Positions 31,451-41,880 of a stretch of DNA of 64,000 bases are shown in pieces (position 1 is the first letter of the stretch; each line of letters begins with the position of its first letter). This DNA is from Neoceratodus forsteri (lineage: Eukaryota; Chordata; Ceratodontiformes; Ceratodontidae): assembly GCA_016271365.2 (NCBI GenBank), contig CM057459.1, positions 821,373,001-821,437,000 of the forward strand, given 5' to 3'. The notes under the pieces are model-generated. The model had not been told where the DNA came from, did not search any database, and was given only the letters and a program-made list of their open reading frames with translations. A program made the position numbers and the translations under genes.

Positions 31451-34123
31451 TCAAGTCCAGAGATCTTTCTATTAAAACTACGATCCTTAATTGTTGAGTT
31501 CCTTAGGCACTGGGATGAGTGTCTGGTGCCTGCTGGATCATGCTTTCTGCTTCGATCCTCCAGGGACAAGCTGCAGCTTTCTACTATTTCCACTCATATG
31601 AAATCTTCAGAATTGGAGCCAACATACGCGCAAGGGAGTTTTTGTTTTTTATTTTTTTTCTGTTGCCAACTGAACAAAGCCATCTTTCATTTGTATTCAA
31701 GGAGGGACTCAGTGAGGCCTCAGCCTTGATCCTGTGAATAGGGGATCTATTGAAATTGCGCATTGCTGGACGACCCTCCATTAAGTTGTAAACTTGATTG
31801 ATTAAGAAGGCCTCAATTTTTATTTTCTCCTCAAACATTTAACTTAACAAGTTGGCAGACTATAAAATTGCCTCCTTTTGATTTGCAGACTACCCCTTAA
31901 CACTAGGTGGTTATCTTTCTTTCTGGAAGGAGTTTTCAAAGAAAAGTGAAGCCTGGTAGTCTGTTGCAGTCTAGATGACTGAGACATAATGGGTCCTATT
32001 ATATTATATGTTTTTCCCCCTCTGAATATATGGTTTCGATATATAAAACACATACAGATAACTAATTGAGGCACTCTAATTTGGTTATTTTTGTCTTTAT
32101 TCCTTTCTCCACTTCCCCTTTTCCAGTTTATGTAAGCAATAGCACACAACAAGGTGTGGGTTATCTCCCGATAAGAGCATGTACAGGTGCATTATGAGGC
32201 ATGAGGCATTTGCGCTGAGTGTTTTATGCACCTGGGCTTGCTCTCCAAGAGATAACCCACACCTCGGAGTGTGTTATTGCGCTTATAAATTAGGCCCCCA
32301 AGTATTTATAAAAAAAAAAAAGAAATGAAAAGTCAGAAACATAAAAATGGGTCTTCAGTGGGTTAAATAGTGAAAAAATAGTCCCACTATTAAAAGTGGT
32401 GTTTATTGGCAGCAGAGAGCTTCCTACCTACTCTTGAGATAGAAAGTAGAAAATCAGCAGACAGTGTACGTAAGCCCCCCCTTCCTGCAAAAACTCTGGA
32501 TGTTTAATGTTTTCATTTTTTTTCTTAACATTTATTGGTTTGTCTGTGTGTCTGAGGAGTGACTGACACTGACTACCTACTTAGTTTCAGTTAGAGGAGC
32601 GGTAGAAGTGCTTCTGACTTTTAGTGTGTTGTGATGTTTTTTGTGTCACCTCAGCCCCACACACATAGGCAAATCATTTATTTATTTATTTATTTTTTTT
32701 ATCTTCCTTTCTTTGATTTAGTTTCTGAGTCCCACTTCAGTCTTGGTTCACTCAGATCGAGTGTGCCCCTTTGTGGCCGTGGTACAGAAGCATTAGGATG
32801 TGGAGAATGGTGATCGCTCTCGGCTTTCTGTCCTAAAATGCAGGTCTCAATTTTTTACTTTAATTGTTTTGTTTTTATGGATGCAAGAGTGCAGGGGACG
32901 GGGGAATGAGACAAGAAGCATGAACTGAAAATCATCTGCATGAGCATTTCCCGTTTCAGAGGATTACTGTTTTAATCATGCGTGAGGATTTTGAATAGTA
33001 GCGCTTTTCAATGTGAAGGTATAGAAGGGGTGTTATTTGCAGTGTGGTCAGGAAAGTGGGAAGGGGGCAGCCCAAAGAAACACAGCAGGAAGCTTCAGTC
33101 ACTTAGTTTTTGTTTATAGTGACTAAAGGTCAGTGATACGATCTTGTTATGGGGCCAAAGGGAGAAGATTAGTGCAGGTTGCATATGATATCTGCTGATA
33201 AGGACACTGCTCTGGAGGCCTATTAGCCAATCAGATTTCTTTATTTTAAAAGCACATTTTATAAACTTATTTATAGCTGTTTACTTTTTCTTTAAGGACA
33301 AGAAGTGAATGGCACAGCTACTGTAAAGTGCCTGATAATCTGGAATTGATTGAGTTTGTGTTTTGATTGTTAATACTGGGAGGCAGATAGAAATTCAGTC
33401 CTTTGGGAAGCCACACTTAAATTTTAAACTGCTACAATAATTCTGGCAAGGGGGTTGGAGTACTGCTGATTGCATAATGTAGTCTTTAATTTGCTTGTTT
33501 GTTTTTTTCTTTGTTTGTTGTCATGGGGTGGGCACAATGCCCCCTGGGGACCCAGGCTCTTCAAAACCCTGGCCAACCCCCTGAGCTTATAACTGTGGTC
33601 TATGATGAGCTCATAGGGAGTATTAAAAGGAACTCCCCTAGCTTGGAAGATCCTTGTTTTGCACCCTGTTTTTGTTTTGTTGTGGGACCAATAATAACTG
33701 CCACTTTTTTTGTTTATAGGGTGCAAGCAATTGTGTACATAGTTTGAACAGGAGGGGTAGTTCAGATTTTTTAACTCCTGCTACACCAGTTCATGCCCAA
33801 TTGGTATTTGTTTTTTAAAATGTTTGGAGATGATAGGATACTATATGCTAATACACCATTAACACTACTAAACTACATTGCAGAGAGGTCTATAAAAATG
33901 AAGAACCTTTTTGAAATGGTAAACAGAGTATAAACCCTGTCTGGAGGTAGAGGAAGCTGTTTTGACAGGGAGGGAGGGGTTGAGCTTAATTTGGATGTTG
34001 GGCCATGCACTAGTTGCTCAGATACACTTAAATTTCCTCATTCACAGGGGGATGGTAATTTTCCCTACCTAGCTTTTCCCCATAATGTGAATGGAAAAGA
34101 TATTGTATTCTTATTATTGAAAT
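31451..34123. other. L1-adjacent sequence, no gene; contains one MITE
   Basis: Between the ORF1 end and an endonuclease start. Contains the hairpin MITE at 32128-32288, a (TTTA)n run near 32678-32700 and long T tracts. Short frames lack motifs. Probably L1 inter-ORF sequence expanded by other insertions. Confidence 0.35.
32128..32288. mobile_element. hairpin MITE (GCAATA family), copy 1, ~160 bp
   Basis: The left end TTATGTAAGCAATAGCACAC AACAAGGTGTGGGTTATC faces GATAACCCACACCTCGGAGTG TGTTATTGCGCTTATAA (split here only for reading). The centre AGAGCATG...GGTGCAT pairs with ATGCACC...GCTCTC, so almost the whole element folds on itself. Two further copies are at 54858 and 60022. Confidence 0.75.
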
Positions 34124-34210
34124 GGCTAATTCTCTAGTGTGGTTTTTGTCTCTTAATATTAATGGACTAAATAACTCCATTAAAAGATCCAGATTATTTA
34201 AGTATTGGCG
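34124..34210 (+). pseudogene. L1 ORF2 endonuclease N-terminus, truncated
   Basis: ANSLVWFLSLNINGLNNSIK followed by RSRLFKYWRKQN is the opening of an L1 ORF2 endonuclease (LNINGLNN active-site Asn block). A stop follows at about 34214 and the conserved LQET block is missing, so the copy is cut here. Confidence 0.75.
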
Positions 34211-34574
34211 TAAACAGAACAGAACAGTAATATAATGTACAGTACTAGCTCTGTCTCTGGCCCCTTCCCCCCACCACCATGTTTCCCACCATGACCCTAG
34301 AACCTCCTTTGTTCATCTCCCTGACCCCTTAATTCCAGCCTGACTCATATCTTTGGTTACTCCCTTTAGGTTCCATGATTGCAGGTGGAGCCTGCTCCTG
34401 AACAGTGTCTGCTGTAGCACCAGGACCCCGCCTCACCAGTGCAGGTATTGATGGGACTCAGATCAGCAGAGCACTGATGGCCATCCCTTGCTTGCATGGT
34501 GGCTGCCCCCCACCCCCAATAGCTACAACCTACTATGTCCACAGAATCATGGCTTTAGATGATAACACAACACC
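34211..34574. other. no recognisable feature
   Basis: C- and T-rich sequence, no frame with known motif. Confidence 0.35.
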
Positions 34575-34905
34575 ATTTCAGCTCTGTTAAAATTCACTAA
34601 CTCCCTGCATGAGTCCCTAAACAAGGGTGAAATGGTTGGGTCAATCTTTATTGACCTGACCAAGGCATTTGACCTCGTGAACCACACATTACTATTGAGT
34701 AAACTTGTGGGGATTTTCTTTTCTTAGGAGGTAGTGGGGTGGGGTGAGAACTGATCACACCCAAAAAGTGAAAATCAGTGGAGTCCTTTCTGACTCCAAG
34801 GCTGTTACAGTAGGGAGTTCCCCAGGAATCAATACTGAAACCACTAGGAAGTGTGGCTAGCACTTGAACAAGATGGTTAAATAAAGTGATTGATCGATTG
34901 ATTGA
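34575..34905 (+). pseudogene. L2-type LINE RT fragment with tail
   Basis: LLKFTNSLHESLNKGEMVGS then IFIDLTKAFDLVNHTLLLSK is the RT motif A block with its catalytic Asp. KVKISGVLSDSK and a decayed GVPQGSILGP block (GSSPGINTETT) follow. It ends with AATAAAGTGATTGATCGATT, a short-period tail typical of L2-type LINEs, directly before the next L1. Confidence 0.7.
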
Positions 34906-35168
34906 AGATGGAGTGCTAGGCTCTCAGGTCCTACCTTGGCTTCCCAATTCCACATCCATCCGTAGCCATCAGAGGAGCTATCAGTTTAAAAATAGTAGCC
35001 ACAGAAGTGGCATTAGAAGAGCAACCAGACCATATAAAAATTTCTGCAACCACTTCAGTACCGTTTTACAGAAGGGCATTTTTTACTTTTGGCTTTGGAA
35101 AGGAGCTGACCCTGAACAAAGGAATGGTCAAGCAAGTTGAACACGTTTCCAAGAGATAAGGTAAAGAC

Positions 35169-36365
35169 TATGTTTGCTCAGATCCTACAAGAGATAAAAG
35201 AAATGAAAGCAGTGTCCTCAGCCAACACAGAAAACATCAGACTGCTATCAGAAGACATATAGCTGCTTTCCAAAAGAACCTTAATAGTGGAGACTAAAGC
35301 ACAGACAAATGAGGAAACTTGCAATCTCTTAAAGGAAACCTTAAAGGAACAAGCCTCCACCATACATGCTTTACAGACAAAATTAGATGACCTGGAGAAT
35401 CACAGAAGGAACAGCAATATTAGGTTAATGGGATTTCCCGAGAATGCAGAAAAAGGGAATGCAATAACTTTCTTGCAAAGTGTCCTCCCACAGCTGCTCA
35501 AACTATCAAAAGATGCCCGCTTTTGAATTTGAAAGTGCACATCGCACTTTGGCACCCACCTCCAAACTGGGGGAAAGACCTTGTACCATTGTCTCAAAAC
35601 TGCTGCAGTTCTCAGTAAAGGAGAACATCATGAGGCAAGCCAGGGATTTGGAAGAGATGAGATGGCAAGGGCATAAGATAATGGCATTTTCTGATTATTC
35701 CAAAGAACTGACGATGTGCAGAAAAGCTTTCACTCCAGCCCAACTTGCCCTCCACAAAGCAGGCATCCAGTTTTCACTCTGATATCCTGCCCAACAGAAA
35801 TTTACTCATAAAGGCACACCCAGAGTATTCCATATATCAGAGGCAGCTATGGAATACATCAACCTTCATGTAGAAGGGAAAGACACAGCAGAGACAGGAT
35901 ACACCCTAGAGACGGCCCATCAGCTTCTCCTAAGAAAACCTACAGTATATCAAGGCAGGCTGCAGCAATGGGGAATAAAGATGAACACAACCAGAGGTCC
36001 CCCTCTAGAAGTGCCAGCAGAAGTATACATACTGAGGGGTCAGAAGAGAAGGATTTTACCCAGTTCAACTCCCCAAACAGATATGCTGCCCTACAGGAAA
36101 GTTTGCCTTCCACAGGAGCAGCAGAATGTGTAGCAAACTTTATTTCACCCCCTGAGGCTCCACTGATCACTCACCCACTAGCACCACACATGGGGTACCA
36201 GCAACAGAAGGACCAGATGCACATAGACCTGGAAGAGAATACTACCATAACACCCCCACTTGAGCTCACAGTTGGATGCCCAGGGGACAGACCTACAGTG
36301 CCAGGGGACCCATCCACCCAAAATCAGCAACAGATGTCAACCACCACCACATCCCAGCAGCACTA
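35169..36365 (+). pseudogene. L1/Tx1 ORF1 (coiled coil, RRM, C-terminal domain), broken
   Basis: The product would be an RNA-binding trimeric chaperone. MFAQILQEIKEMKAVSS starts at 35169 and an in-frame TAG lies at about 35262. A coiled coil (ETCNLLKETLKEQASTIHAL) leads into HRRNSNIRLMGFPENAEKGN, the RRM block (about 35400-35460). A frameshift near 35520 moves to FEFESAHRTLAPTSKLGERP and the C-terminal domain (VKENIMRQARDLEEMRWQG, YSKELTMCRKAFTPAQLALH). The end is TPRVFHISEAAMEYI... and a Gln-rich tail to 36365. Confidence 0.8.
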
Positions 36366-37360
36366 GTCAATGCATCCTGGAAAAGACTGACCAGAAGAAA
36401 ATGTTTTTCCCAAACACTGGACATGTAAGTAAGGCTTGGGGGGGCAGTTTGAACTGCTATGTTTATGATGAGGAGCTTATAGTATATTACATTAAATATT
36501 TCACTGTGCCTATGCCTACAAGCTGCTGGAAGGCTATATTAGTATATTGTTTCTGCAGCAAACTAAGAAGGTTCTTCGGCCACAGCTAACTGAAACCTAA
36601 TTGTCTCACACCCCTAAGACTGGCAATTACAGAACTAAACTGAACAATAAACTGTTCTACACTGCTCTTGTACCACACAGATTATATAATGCCATTCAGA
36701 AAACAGACCTTGTTTACTCACTTTGTGAAGTTTTATACTTTTCTATGTTTCTGTCCTTGTCTCTATAAAATACTATTATTGCCACCGGGGGGGGGGGCGG
36801 CAAGCTAAGAAACATTTGAAATCACTATGTGCGAGATGACTCAGAAATCAATTATGCAGGTTCTAGAAATACTCAAAAGGAAAACAGTCTGGCAGAGGTA
36901 CATTCAAACAGTTTCTGGTTTCAGGAATAAAGGTCATACTAGACAGGTCCTACCAAATGTTTTTGTTAGAATATCTATCACCTCCAATAGTCAAACTGAA
37001 AAGAGGAAAGAAACAAATGGCACAGAACTGCTGGAAATCCCATTTGTTTACTCTCTCTTCAACTAGCCTGCTTCATAAATAACCTTTAGAGAGGATGAGG
37101 CCAGGCCACTCCTGGAATTCTGCAGGTTTATGACTGCAATAAATGCAAAGAAAGGGTAGACAGCAAAGAAATGGCCTCAGGCTAATTGACCAAAACCTGA
37201 GAGTATACCAATTAATAGAAACATGAGACGAGATAAATGCATTTCTAAACTCCCCATGACCATGATAGCAAAGCACAAAATATACAGTACTAATCATGCA
37301 AGAGCACTTCAAATTGATAGACTATGGAGAATAATCACTACTAATACAGAATGATACAGA
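36366..37360. other. L1 inter-ORF region, nothing coding
   Basis: Contains a poly-G run (36787-36797) and short frames without motifs. It leads to the hammerhead array. Confidence 0.4.
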
Positions 37361-37510
37361 ACCCATGATGCTTTGCATTGTGTGGGCATGTGTGATTTTG
37401 TATTTTCTTGAAACTTGGCTTCCCAGCCAAATGCCCTTTGGGGTAACCCTTACCTCAGTGTTTGCACACAGAGGTTCTTTGTCTTTTAAATAGTTTTTTA
37501 TTTTAATGGG

Positions 37511-37530
37511 TTCACCACAACATAACCAAG
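37511..37530 (+). promoter_or_regulatory. PSE-like element of unit 1
   Basis: TTCACCACAACATAACCAAG resembles a vertebrate snRNA proximal sequence element (TCACC-TAAC-AA pattern). Real PSEs sit about 55-60 bp upstream of the start, which would place it near 37585, at the ribozyme. Inference from resemblance only; unit 2 has the same sequence at 37858-37877. Confidence 0.45.
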
Positions 37531-37574
37531 ACACACTGTCTTAGGGGTAGCTGGTTCAGTCCATTGGGATGTCA

Positions 37575-37634
37575 AACAGATGAGGCATACTGATGAGTCC
37601 AGGTAGGACGAAACACATATCTATGTTATCTGTT
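37575..37634 (+). ncRNA. type I hammerhead ribozyme, unit 1 (weakened)
   Basis: Self-cleaving RNA. Stem I: AACAGATGA (37575-37583), GG bulge, CATA (37586-37589), pairing with TATG (37622-37625) and TTATCTGTT (37626-37634; one G-U pair). Core CTGATGA (37590-37596). Stem II GTCC/GGAC (37597-37600, 37606-37609), loop AGGTA. GAAA at 37610-37613, then CACATATC, so the triplet before cleavage is ATC and the 15.2-16.2 pair is C-A, a mismatch. Predicted cleavage after 37621. All invariant core bases are present, but the stem III change should lower activity compared with unit 2. Confidence 0.88.
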
Positions 37635-37717
37635 AGCACCCTTTGCAAACTGTGTGAGAGGCCTTTCGGCACCATGCAATTCTGCTTAAAGTTGAACCAG
37701 CATAACATTCTGTGGTG

Positions 37718-37725
37718 ATTTGCAT
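37718..37725 (+). promoter_or_regulatory. octamer (DSE-like), junction of units 1 and 2
   Basis: ATTTGCAT, the Oct-1 site used as distal element of snRNA promoters. It lies about 130 bp upstream of the unit 2 PSE-like sequence. The equivalent at 38065-38072 (ATTTGCATATGCAA) ends unit 2. Confidence 0.5.
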
Positions 37726-37857
37726 TGTGTGGGCATGTGTGATTTTGTATTTTCTTGAAACTTGGCTTCCCAGCCAAATGCCCTTTGGGGTAACCCTTGC
37801 CTCAGTGTTTGCATGCAGAGGTTCTTTGTCTTTTAAATAGTTTTTTATTTTAATGGG

Positions 37858-37877
37858 TTCACCACAACATAACCAAG
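37858..37877 (+). promoter_or_regulatory. PSE-like element of unit 2
   Basis: Same 20 bases as 37511-37530, preserved without change in both units. It is about 45 bp upstream of the ribozyme's stem I. Confidence 0.45.
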
Positions 37878-37921
37878 ACACACTGTCTTAAGGGTAGTTG
37901 GTTCAGTCCACTGGGGTGTCA

Positions 37922-37981
37922 AACAGATGAGGCATACTGATGAGTCCTCGTAGGACGAAACACGTGTCTATGTCATCTGTT
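37922..37981 (+). ncRNA. type I hammerhead ribozyme, unit 2 (consensus)
   Basis: Stem I: AACAGATGA (37922-37930), GG bulge, CATA (37933-37936), paired perfectly with TATG (37969-37972) and TCATCTGTT (37973-37981). Core CTGATGA 37937-37943. Stem II GTCC/GGAC (37944-37947, 37953-37956) with loop TCGTA. GAAA 37957-37960. Then CACGTGTC: A15.1-U16.1 and C15.2-G16.2 close a 4-nt loop ACGT, with GTC before the cut, predicted after 37968. ACACGTGT is self-complementary, so two ribozymes on tandem RNA could share an 8-bp stem III, as known for newt satellite hammerheads. Cleavage sites in the two units are 347 nt apart. Confidence 0.93.
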
Positions 37982-38064
37982 AGCACCCTTTGCAAACTGT
38001 ATGAGAGGCCTTTCGGCACCATGCAATTCTGCTTAAAGTTGAACCAGCATAACATTCTGTGGTG

Positions 38065-38072
38065 ATTTGCAT
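38065..38072 (+). promoter_or_regulatory. octamer (DSE-like), end of unit 2
   Basis: ATTTGCAT followed by ATGCAA, a near-palindromic double octamer. The same double site is kept in the dispersed copy at 17.5 kb (17544-17551 on the opposite strand). Confidence 0.5.
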
Positions 38073-38297
38073 ATGCAACCCATGATGCTTTGCATTGTGT
38101 GGGCATGTGTGATTTTGTATTTTCTTAACACAGAATACCTGCTTCATCCCCCAACCCCATACAGGATCCCCCACCCCACCCAGATCAAGCTTAACCAAAC
38201 AGATCTCCCTACAGGCTTTCACAACATGGCACTCTACTAAGACCAGGGAAAGCTGAGTAAAGAGCAATGGAGATCAGTATTACCAACCACACTGTTA

Positions 38298-38400
38298 TAT
38301 ATTATTTATTTATTTATTCAATTTTGATAACCAGATAGGCCCACTGAGCCCTGAAGGTCCCTTTTTCAGGGCTGACCCAGATTTAGTTACAGAGTACAAT
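38298..38400 (-). mobile_element. L2-type LINE 3' tail
   Basis: On the minus strand, GGGTCAGCCCTGAAAAAGGG, then GGGCTCAGTGGGCCTATCTGG, then an A-rich TAAA-type tail (plus: TTATTTATTTATTTATTC). This is the 3' end signature of L2-type LINEs or of SINEs that share their tail. Very short copy. Confidence 0.6.
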
Positions 38401-38751
38401 CAGTTCACATACATGCCAGTATGGTGAGATGACCATTTTGGTTAAATTCTGGTCATTGTACTCACTAATTTGGAATTACACAATGATACATTAGGAATCA
38501 ATAGAGCTTGTACAAGAAATAGTATTAGTGTACATTCAGACCGAGAGACAGCCTGATTCTTCCAAGGTTAAGTTTTTATTTATGACTGAGCTGTGCAAGA
38601 AGTATACCCCCAAATGAGACTCTGTATATGGATGAAATTAATATGTATGTACCTTCTTGGTCTGCCCTCAGACTAACAGATGTAATCCAACCTGACCCAA
38701 AACAACCCCAGAAGGGATCACAAGGGAGGGGAATACCCACTATAACACAAA
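38401..38751. other. no recognisable feature
   Basis: Spacer between two minus-strand LINE tails, no conserved frame. Confidence 0.35.
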
Positions 38752-39060
38752 CTCAATATTATTTATTTATTTATTTAGTTTTTGTTGACCGGGTAAGGTA
38801 CGCTAGCCATAGCAATGACTATTTTCAGGCACAACCCGGGAGTATACAGAAACAAACATTTTGAGCAAATGACAGTACAATCATATAAACAGTAGGTGCA
38901 TTAGAAAATAGTAATACAATGCAAGTAGTGGGAACAAATATAATACAAATAGATACATCTGATTCTTCAAAACTATATAACAATAAAAATATGGGAGGGC
39001 AACAGTAAAACTCAATAGGCAACATTTAGGTAGTAGTCCATTAAGCTAAAACAAGCAGAA
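38752..39060 (-). mobile_element. L2-type LINE or SINE 3' end
   Basis: Minus strand ends CCCGGGTTGTGCCTGAAAAT...TTGACCGGG reversed on + as TTTTTGTTGACCGGGTAAGG, followed by (TTTA)n at 38758-38777. The same tail ends the Deu-core SINE at 6916-7348, which shows that SINE and this LINE share a 3' recognition end. Confidence 0.65.
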
Positions 39061-39439
39061 GTGCCATAAAGTAGTCAAGAAAGATGGAATGCAAAAGAAA
39101 AGAGGAGTAATTGGGGTAGGGAGGAAGTGTATGGAGGTGGGATAGGATAGGATGGGAAGAATCGAGTGAGGTAACGGATGATGATTAGCTGAAATTAAAA
39201 ACTGCATAGTAAGCTAAGAGACAGGACAGTACAGAACTGTTTTGTTGAGGAAAGGAGCACTGAAAGGCTGTTGGGGTACAAGATACTGTGTAGAAGTACT
39301 GGGCTTAGGGGGTTTGAAGTGGGAGCAAGAGCATGAGACATTATGATGAACATTATGTCCCGATTCCCAGCATACGTCTTCCACCTGCCTGCCTTCCTCT
39401 CATAATCCGATACCAGCTACATGACTTTTATAAAATGCC
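39061..39439. other. continuation of minus-strand LINE 3' region or spacer
   Basis: A- and G-rich sequence without recognisable frame. It ends where the L1 endonuclease frame starts. Confidence 0.3.
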
Positions 39440-40160
39440 CAATGACTGATATAAGACTACACAGCTGGAATCTTAGGGGCTTAAATTCCCTGGTAAAATG
39501 CAAGCAGGTAATAAAACATCTACAGAAGATGCACTCATAGTTTGCCCTCCTACAAGAAACAAAACTCACAGATTTGGAAGCAATAAAGCTAGCTAGTGGC
39601 TGGGTAGGACAAGAGACTCACAGTGCAGTACAGTCAAAGAAAAGAGGGGTTTCCATACTGATTCATAAATCCATAAAATGGAACCTACTTAAGACCTCCC
39701 ATGACACAGAAGGATGCTGGGTATTAGCCCTCTTTAAAACACCACACGACCTATTGGTGGTGGAAAACCTTTAAGCCGTTAATAATGATCCACCTCAGTT
39801 CTTCCACAATATAGCAGAAGAAATGTCTGCTTTTAATGATAAAGGGGCAACAATCTTGATACGAGGGGACTTCAACCTGACACTAGAGCCAGAGTTGGAC
39901 AGGAGCAACAATTGACCTGAACCCCATATCAGAGCTGTTTAAGCCCTCAAACTCTGGATGAGAAGATACCATGCACTCTCAGATGTATGGTGCATCAACA
40001 ACAACAGACTATGGGATTGCACATATTACTCAACAGTACATGGCACATACAGCAGAACTGACTTGTAGCTCACATTGCAACAAATTACCCCATAGTAATC
40101 TACACACACATTATTCCTTTAGTCATATCAGACCATGCCCCAGTGCAACTTGATCTCCTA
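39440..40160 (+). pseudogene. L1/Tx1 ORF2 endonuclease domain, broken
   Basis: LHSWNLRGLNSLVKCKQVIK (the NLRGLN catalytic-site block), FALLQETKLTDLEAIKLA (LQET Glu), SKKRGVSILIHKSIKWNLLK, then ILIRGDFNLTLEPELDRSNN (GDFN). The SDH block is weak near 40125 (HIRPCPSAT, where SDHAP would be in frame as SDHAPVQL at about 40124-40147). Single stops at about 39541 and 39776 and frameshifts make it non-coding. Confidence 0.8.
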
Positions 40161-40639
40161 TATGGGACAACCCCAACTAAATCAATTAGCTGGCAGATGG
40201 ACCCCTTACTCCAACTAGACCCACAGTTTTAACCATGGCTACTGAGCACTACAAAGGAATTCTTCCAGCTGAATGACACTGGGAGACACCTCAGTAACGA
40301 TACTGTGGGAGGCTTATAAAGCATCGGTAAAGGACTCAATAATTGCTTATGCAGCATGCTGCCACAGTGCACAGCAACAAGAACTAGCAAACTTGGAGCA
40401 TGAACTCTCACACAAAGAGACCCTCCTTAAATGCAGCCTCAAGCCCAATACATCCATCCATCCTCTATAAAAGGAAATTCTAGCACTTAGACAGGATGAC
40501 ATAAATAACCTGACAGCAAGGAAAGCAGAACTAGCAATCTTGCAGCTTAAACAGAAATTCTGGGAGGGAGGAGAAAAGTGCAGTAAACTTCTGGCCTACA
40601 GACTAAAGAAGCAACAGTGCAAAAGAGCCATTGCATCTC

Positions 40640-41880
40640 TACACTCCCCTGAGGGGGGATCTCTGCATGTTGCAGGACAACATTAACAAGATAATGACCA
40701 AGTTCTACACACAACTATACACATCAACTACCACCAGAAACTACAACAAAATAAAGTCCTTTCTGTCCTCCCATTACCTTCCGGAATTATACAAGGAAAA
40801 AAAGGAAAACCTAGAGCTTCCATTCATGAGGGAGGAGATCATAATGGCAATACACAATCACAGGCCCAAAAAAGCCCCAGGAGGAGAAGGCCTGCCAACA
40901 GAATTCTACCAGATGCAGACCACCCAGGCTTCCCCTGTACTGGAAACACTCTTTGCCAAAATACTGTACAATACACATGTATATACACCCCCCACAATGG
41001 CCAAAGCAACAATCATGGTCCTACCCAAGCCAGGGGAAAGACACAGAACTGCCTACTAGCTACCGCTCCATATCACTAGTCACAATGGACAGCAAAATCT
41101 ATGCCAAAATTCTAGCAGGCAGACTAGAAAAGTTCCTCTTCTCCCTGATCCACCCCTTACAGGTAGGTTTTGTCAAGGGTCACCTAAGTTCAGATCACAT
41201 ACGCAGTTTGATTGATATAATGCACTTGGCCAAAAATGATAATACCCCTGCAGCTGCCACTGCCATTTACTTCAAAAAGACTTTTGACTCAGTGAAATGG
41301 AACTATCTATACTTGGTCCTCACTCAGTTCAGGGATGGAATATCCTTCATAAAAGCTATACAGGCTCTGTACTCAGCCCCACAAGCCCAAGTCCTCACTA
41401 ACGATGTGCTGTCCAACCCATTCCCCTTACACAGAAGCACCAGACAAGGCTGCCCTCTCTTACCCCTTCTATTTGATGTAGCCATAGAACCCCTAGCTGC
41501 AGCAATACGACAAAATGTAGACATAAAATGGGTACAGGTGGGTACAAAACAACATAAAACTCTCCCATATGCAGATGGCCTTTTGGTCCTGACCAGTGAA
41601 CCCAGAACATCAGTACAACACCTATTACAACTTCTGGGATTTTTCTCCACATTATCGAGGCTCAAAATTAAAGTTGACAAAATGGAAGTGCTCCCTCTAA
41701 ACACAAAATGCCAGGCCACAGTCTTCGTGATATTAAATCTTCGGTGGGCCCCAACCCATATCACCTACCTCGGAATAAAAATAAGCCCAAATATAAACAT
41801 AATAGTAGTCTTGAACATCAAACCACTGCTGGATAAGATCTCCACAGATGGAAACCACTCCAACTATCACTTCTAGGGAA
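40640..41880 (+). pseudogene. L1/Tx1 ORF2 reverse transcriptase, catalytic motif altered
   Basis: LPFMREEIIMAIHNHRPKKA then PGGEGLPTEFYQ is the early RT block (40820-40915). GKDTELPTSYRSISLVTMDS follows after a frameshift near 41040. Motif A is ATAIYFKKTFDSVKWNYLYL (expected Asp replaced). Motif B: RSTRQGCPLLPLLFDVAIEP. Motif C reads LPYADGLLVLTS, so the second catalytic Asp of YADD is Gly. The frame 40953-41876 is open for 307 residues. Confidence 0.85.

Larger units (their letters stand above)
37361..38126 (+). repeat. hammerhead-ribozyme satellite (retrozyme-like) array, units of 347 and 370 bp
   Basis: TTTGCATTGTGTGGGCATGT starts units at about 37373, 37720 and 38090. Unit 1 is 347 bp, unit 2 is 370 bp, and a third is only a ~37-bp start. 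Units are highly similar. They differ by a 23-bp stretch (ATATGCAACCCATGATGC...) present at the end of unit 2 and missing from unit 1, and by scattered changes. Each full unit holds an ATTTGCAT octamer, a PSE-like sequence and a type I hammerhead. This organisation (about 330-370-bp tandem units, snRNA-like promoter, weak stem III) is that of newt satellite 2 and animal retrozymes. The array ends at TATTTTCTTAACACAG, beyond which similarity stops. Confidence 0.9.

Noticed and set aside
33499..33747. Hydrophobic 82-residue plus frame
   Set aside because: No recognisable domain; lies in L1 inter-ORF sequence and ends in T-rich low-complexity DNA.
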